A stretch of DNA of 35,675 nt from Vibrio fluminensis (GTDB taxonomy: Bacteria > Pseudomonadota > Gammaproteobacteria > Enterobacterales > Vibrionaceae). Shown here piece after piece: positions 32,463-35,675 of the stretch. Numbering within the stretch: position 1 is the first letter of the stretch; every line of letters starts with the position of its first letter. Below the pieces are notes generated by a model. It saw only the letters and a program-made list of their open reading frames with translations, was not told where the DNA came from and ran no database searches. The translations under genes were made by a program, and so were the position numbers. The DNA is taken from NCBI RefSeq assembly GCF_015278125.1, contig NZ_JADILO010000038.1, forward strand, positions 1-35,675, read 5' to 3'.

Positions 32463-33515
32463 GTGACGCCTTTTGCCAAAGCCATAATTACTTGGTATGA
32501 CGCCTACGGTAGAAAAGATCTGCCTTGGCAACAAAACAAAACCGCCTACAGTGTTTGGCTGTCGGAAATCATGCTGCAACAGACTCAAGTTGCGACCGTT
32601 ATTCCCTACTACCAACGTTTCTTGGAGCGCTTTCCAACCGTAGTTGATCTTGCTAACGCCGATCAAGATGAAGTCCTCCACCTCTGGACGGGACTCGGCT
32701 ATTACGCCCGCGCGCGCAATTTACACAAAGCTGCAAAAATCGTTGCTACTGAATTCCAAGGTGAGTTTCCTACCGATATTGAGCAACTCAACGCTCTACC
32801 GGGTATCGGTCGCTCCACCGCAGCCGCGATCTTGTCATCGGTCTATAAACAACCTCATGCAATTTTGGATGGTAACGTGAAGCGCACTCTCGCACGCAGT
32901 TTTGCCGTCGAAGGTTGGCCTGGACAGAAAAAAGTTGAAAATCAGCTGTGGCAATACGCAGAGCAACATACCCCAACGCAAGATACCGATAAATACAACC
33001 AAGCAATGATGGATATGGGCGCTATGGTCTGCACACGCAGCAAACCTAAGTGCACGCTTTGCCCGGTAGAACAGCTGTGCGTGGCGAATAAACAGGGTAA
33101 CCCACTCGATTATCCAGGTAAGAAGCCTAAAAAAGACAAACCCGTCAAAGAGACTTGGTTTGTAATGCTGCATTGCAACGGTCAAGTTTGGCTAGAACAA
33201 CGTCCACAATCCGGCATTTGGGGAGGGCTATTCTGCTTTCCAGACAATGAAACGGCGGATATCCAAGTACAATTGGATCGTCGTCAGATTAAAACCAAAG
33301 ACATTAAACGCACACAACAGTTGATCGCGTTTCGTCATACCTTTAGCCATTACCATCTCGATATCACACCGATTTTGCTGGATCTATCAAAACAGCCTGA
33401 CGTGGTAATGGAAGCCGACAAAGGTCTTTGGTATAACTTATCTCAACCCGAAGAAGTTGGCTTAGCAGCTCCAGTGAAACAGTTGCTGGAAAGTTTGCCA
33501 TTTGAACTTCAATAG
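32463..33515 (+). CDS. mutY: MutY, A/G-specific adenine glycosylase
   Basis: Removes adenine mispaired with 8-oxoguanine. The helix-hairpin-helix reads LPGIGRSTAAAI, followed by the catalytic Asp in ILDGNVKR. The iron-sulfur cluster motif C-x6-C-x2-C-x5-C is present (CTRSKPKCTLCPVEQLC). The C-terminal NUDIX-like domain recognises 8-oxoG. The length is 350 residues. The start is the GTG at 32463; WYDAYGRKDLPWQ near residue 11 fits the E. coli N-terminus, so little can be missing. yggX follows by 17 bases, the usual mutY-yggX-mltC order. Confidence 0.96.
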   Translation: MTPFAKAIITWYDAYGRKDLPWQQNKTAYSVWLSEIMLQQTQVATVIPYYQRFLERFPTVVDLANADQDEVLHLWTGLGYYARARNLHKAAKIVATEFQGEFPTDIEQLNALPGIGRSTAAAILSSVYKQPHAILDGNVKRTLARSFAVEGWPGQKKVENQLWQYAEQHTPTQDTDKYNQAMMDMGAMVCTRSKPKCTLCPVEQLCVANKQGNPLDYPGKKPKKDKPVKETWFVMLHCNGQVWLEQRPQSGIWGGLFCFPDNETADIQVQLDRRQIKTKDIKRTQQLIAFRHTFSHYHLDITPILLDLSKQPDVVMEADKGLWYNLSQPEEVGLAAPVKQLLESLPFELQ

Positions 33516-33532
33516 TTAAAAAGGAATCTGTT

Positions 33533-33805
33533 ATGAGCCGCACTGTATTTTGTGCTCGTCTAAAACAAGACGCTGAAGGTCTTGATTTTCAACTTTACCC
33601 AGGCGAGCTAGGTAAAAAAATCTTCGACAATATCTCTAAGCAAGCATGGGCTGAGTGGCAACATAAACAAACTATGTTGATCAACGAGAAAAAACTGAAC
33701 ATGATGGACCCAGAGCACCGCAAGCTACTGGAAACAGAGATGGTTAACTTCTTGTTTGAAGGTAAAGATGTTCACATCGAAGGCTACACGCCGCCAAGTG
33801 AATAA
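33533..33805 (+). CDS. yggX: YggX, Fe(II)-trafficking/oxidative protection protein
   Basis: A small cytoplasmic protein of 90 residues that protects iron-sulfur clusters against oxidation. The conserved Cys7 (MSRTVFCARLK), PGELGKKI and WAEWQHKQTMLINEKKLN are family typical. AAGGAATCTGTT precedes the ATG. Its pairing with mutY, itself an iron-sulfur protein, is conserved. Confidence 0.96.
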   Translation: MSRTVFCARLKQDAEGLDFQLYPGELGKKIFDNISKQAWAEWQHKQTMLINEKKLNMMDPEHRKLLETEMVNFLFEGKDVHIEGYTPPSE

Positions 33806-33824
33806 CTGACTACCAACAATGAGA

Positions 33825-33859
33825 AATGGCATCGCAGTTCACTGAGGTGTCATTTTTTT
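33825..33859 (+). terminator. Possible terminator between yggX and mltC
   Basis: AATGGCATC (33825-33833) can pair with GGTGTCATT (33846-33854) with two wobble pairs, followed by seven T residues (33853-33859). It would partly separate mltC from mutY-yggX. Confidence 0.55.
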
Positions 33860-33889
33860 ATGTTTAGGATCCGCACCTCTAGGATAGTG

Positions 33890-35026
33890 ATGAAAAAACT
33901 CGCTTACTTTTTTACCGCCATGCTGCTGGTTGGCTGTAGCCGTGAATTTGTCGAAAGCATCTACGATGTCAATTACGAACCCACCAACCGTTTTGCTAAA
34001 AACCTCGCACAGCTTCCTGGTCAATTTACCAAAGATACTGCAGCTCTTGACGCATTGATCAACAGCTTCTCGGGCAATATCGAAAAACGTTGGGGCTCTC
34101 GCGAAATCAAAGTTGCAGGTAAAAGTAACTACGTAAAGTATATCGACAACTATCTCAGTCGTTCAGAAGTCGACTTTGAAAAAGGCACGATTTTAGTTGA
34201 GACCGTCTCGCCAACCGATCCTAAACAACATCTCAAAAATGCCATTATCACCACCCTGCTGACGCCGGACGATCCAATGAGCGTCGACCTGTTTTCATCA
34301 AAAAGCATTAAGTTAGAAGGGCGTCCATTCCTCTATCAACAGGTGGTCGATCAAGATAACAAGCCGATTCAATGGTCATGGCGAGCAAATCGCTTCGCTG
34401 ACTATTTGATTGCGAACAAACTCAAAGTTAAAGACGTTGATTTTAAAAAAGCCTATTACGTTGAAATCCCTCTGGTCGAAGATCAAGTCGAGATCCGCAG
34501 CTACCAATACGCTGATATCGTCCGCCGAGCATCACGTAAATACGACATTCCAGAAGATTTGATTTACGCGATAATCAAAACAGAAAGTAGCTTTAACCCT
34601 TATGCTGTAAGCTGGGCTAATGCGTATGGGTTAATGCAAGTGGTACCGAAAACTGCTGGTCGAGACGTGTTTAAGCTGGTTAAAAACCGCTCTGGCGAAC
34701 CAAGCCCTGAGTATCTATTTAACCCAGAAAACAACATCGACACCGGTACCGCTTACTTTTACATCTTAAAAAATCGCTACTTAAAAGATGTCAATCATCC
34801 TCTGACGTTGGAGTACACCATGATCTCTGCCTATAACGGCGGCACAGGTGGCGTTTTGAATACATTCAACCGCAGCGATCGCAAGCGAGCAATGCGCGAT
34901 ATAAATTCACTGCAACCCAATCAAGTTTATTGGGCGCTCACCAACAAGCATCCGAAGGCAGAAGCCCGTCGTTACTTAGAAAAAGTCACAACTTTCAAAA
35001 AGGAATTTAACTCGGGCAATACTTAA
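33890..35026 (+). CDS. mltC: MltC, membrane-bound lytic murein transglycosylase C
   Basis: Outer-membrane lipoprotein that cleaves peptidoglycan glycan strands. I use the ATG at 33890, with AGGA five bases upstream. It gives a signal peptide ending in the lipobox LLVGC (about Cys16). The upstream in-frame ATG at 33860 would put charged residues before the signal. The catalytic Glu is in AIIKTESSFNPYAVS, followed by AYGLMQVVP and AYNGGTGGVL of the SLT domain. The protein has 378 residues. It is the third gene of mutY-yggX-mltC but a hairpin with a T run precedes it. Confidence 0.94.
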   Translation: MKKLAYFFTAMLLVGCSREFVESIYDVNYEPTNRFAKNLAQLPGQFTKDTAALDALINSFSGNIEKRWGSREIKVAGKSNYVKYIDNYLSRSEVDFEKGTILVETVSPTDPKQHLKNAIITTLLTPDDPMSVDLFSSKSIKLEGRPFLYQQVVDQDNKPIQWSWRANRFADYLIANKLKVKDVDFKKAYYVEIPLVEDQVEIRSYQYADIVRRASRKYDIPEDLIYAIIKTESSFNPYAVSWANAYGLMQVVPKTAGRDVFKLVKNRSGEPSPEYLFNPENNIDTGTAYFYILKNRYLKDVNHPLTLEYTMISAYNGGTGGVLNTFNRSDRKRAMRDINSLQPNQVYWALTNKHPKAEARRYLEKVTTFKKEFNSGNT

Positions 35027-35089
35027 TCGTGATTTTTGAACAAAAACCCAGCAAACAACCGTTATTTTGAAAAAAAAATCAAAAACACG

Positions 35090-35118
35090 TTGACGTATGA
35101 GCTGAAAATCCGTTTAAT
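35090..35118 (+). promoter_or_regulatory. tRNA-Phe promoter
   Basis: TTGACG (35090-35095) and TTTAAT (35113-35118) are separated by 17 bases. A GC-rich stretch (CGCTCCGTCGCC) follows, typical of stable-RNA promoters under stringent control. The predicted start is about 35125, four bases before the tRNA. Confidence 0.65.
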
Positions 35119-35128
35119 ACGCTCCGTC

Positions 35129-35204
35129 GCCCGGATAGCTCAGTCGGTAGAGCAGAGGATTGAAAATCCTCGTGTCGGTGGTTCGATTCCGCCTCCGGGC
35201 ACCA
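35129..35204 (+). tRNA. tRNA-Phe (GAA)
   Basis: A complete 76-base cloverleaf: acceptor GCCCGGA/TCCGGGC, D stem GCTC/GAGC, anticodon stem GAGGA/TCCTC with loop TTGAAAA, T stem GGTGG/CCGCC with TTCGATT, and an encoded ACCA end. The anticodon GAA is at 35162-35164. It lies 102 bases after mltC. Confidence 0.97.
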
Positions 35205-35245
35205 CAATTTCTTAATTGTTGGTGCTTAAGTACGAACAGTTAGTA

Positions 35246-35379
<134 letters not shown>

Positions 35380-35445
35380 GGTAGAGCGACGGACTGTTAA
35401 TCCGCAGGTCGCTGGTTCGAGCCCAGCAGGAGGAGCCACCTTAAG

Positions 35446-35474
35446 AAGCCATGTCTTTGACGTGGCTTTTTTTT
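35446..35474 (+). terminator. Terminator after the first tRNA block
   Basis: AAGCCATGT (35446-35454) pairs with ACGTGGCTT (35460-35468) with one wobble, followed by eight T residues (35467-35474). It should end the Phe-Thr transcript and cuts the array in two. Confidence 0.85.
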
Positions 35475-35525
35475 CCAACCAGTGACAATTCACTTGTTGG
35501 AAGATAACGACAGTTACTGTTGTTT
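35475..35525 (+). repeat. Two hairpins between tRNA blocks
   Basis: CCAAC-c-AGTGA (35475-35485) pairs with TCACT-t-GTTGG (35490-35500). AACGACAGT (35507-35515) pairs with ACTGTTGTT (35517-35525) apart from one wobble. Neither has a following T run. They lie in the spacer before the second tRNA-Thr. Confidence 0.5.
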
Positions 35526-35530
35526 ATCGC

Positions 35531-35664
<134 letters not shown>

Positions 35665-35675
35665 TGCTTAACGCA

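Overview
This window is chromosomal DNA of a Vibrio species (Gammaproteobacteria, Vibrionales). The gene order csrD(mshH)-mshIJKLMNEGFBA, ssb, qstR, galU, uvrA, pglL-like, class V aminotransferase, lysC, then pilU-pilT, yggS, proC, yggT, yggU, a DUF4426 gene, rdgB, hemW, glsB, trmB, mutY, yggX, mltC and tRNA-Phe matches from memory the arrangement of the large Vibrio chromosome (V. cholerae has the same genes in two nearby blocks). I cannot name the species. Almost all of the window looks like conserved vertical backbone; I see no prophage, insertion sequence, CRISPR array, integron or plasmid gene.

Positions 1-12776 (minus strand) carry the MSHA type IV pilus locus. It is read from the degenerate GGDEF/EAL regulator mshH/csrD, through the inner-membrane alignment proteins MshI, MshJ and MshK, the secretin MshL, the AAA ATPase MshM, the TPR protein MshN, the c-di-GMP-binding assembly ATPase MshE, the platform protein MshG and MshF, to the pilins MshB and MshA. 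Genes from mshH to mshF are packed with gaps of a few bases or short overlaps. A 76-bp gap with a possible promoter precedes mshB. A rho-independent terminator at 87-118 follows mshA; mshC and later minor-pilin genes, if present, lie outside the window.

Positions 12937-20290 hold ssb (minus), and on the plus strand the competence regulator gene qstR, galU, uvrA with a clear LexA box, and a PglL-type O-oligosaccharyltransferase gene that may act on pilin. Positions 20316-23391 hold a class V aminotransferase gene (minus) divergent from lysC, with a 564-bp intergenic region that contains a lysine riboswitch and an unexplained pair of stem-loops. Positions 23410-25556 encode the retraction ATPases PilU and PilT (minus), divergent from a housekeeping series yggS-proC-yggT-yggU-DUF4426-rdgB-hemW (plus). 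A 131-bp nested palindrome separates hemW from the convergent glutaminase gene. trmB (minus) is followed by divergent mutY-yggX-mltC (plus).

The right end (35129-35675) is a tRNA array: intact tRNA-Phe(GAA), intact tRNA-Thr(UGU), then a chimeric tRNA pseudogene that joins a Phe-like 5' half to the 3' part of a tRNA-Asn. A 134-bp exact direct repeat 285 bp downstream brings a second tRNA-Thr and a second truncated Phe-like 5' half at the window edge.

Functionally, the window joins surface pilus assembly (MSHA), the retraction motors (PilT/PilU), c-di-GMP and Csr-linked regulation (MshE, MshH/CsrD), competence regulation (QstR) and sugar-nucleotide/glycosylation functions (GalU, PglL-like). 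I found no convincing wholly new system. The strongest unexplained items are the nested palindrome at 30272-30402, the rearranged tRNA array, and the structured leader candidate at 21562-21617.
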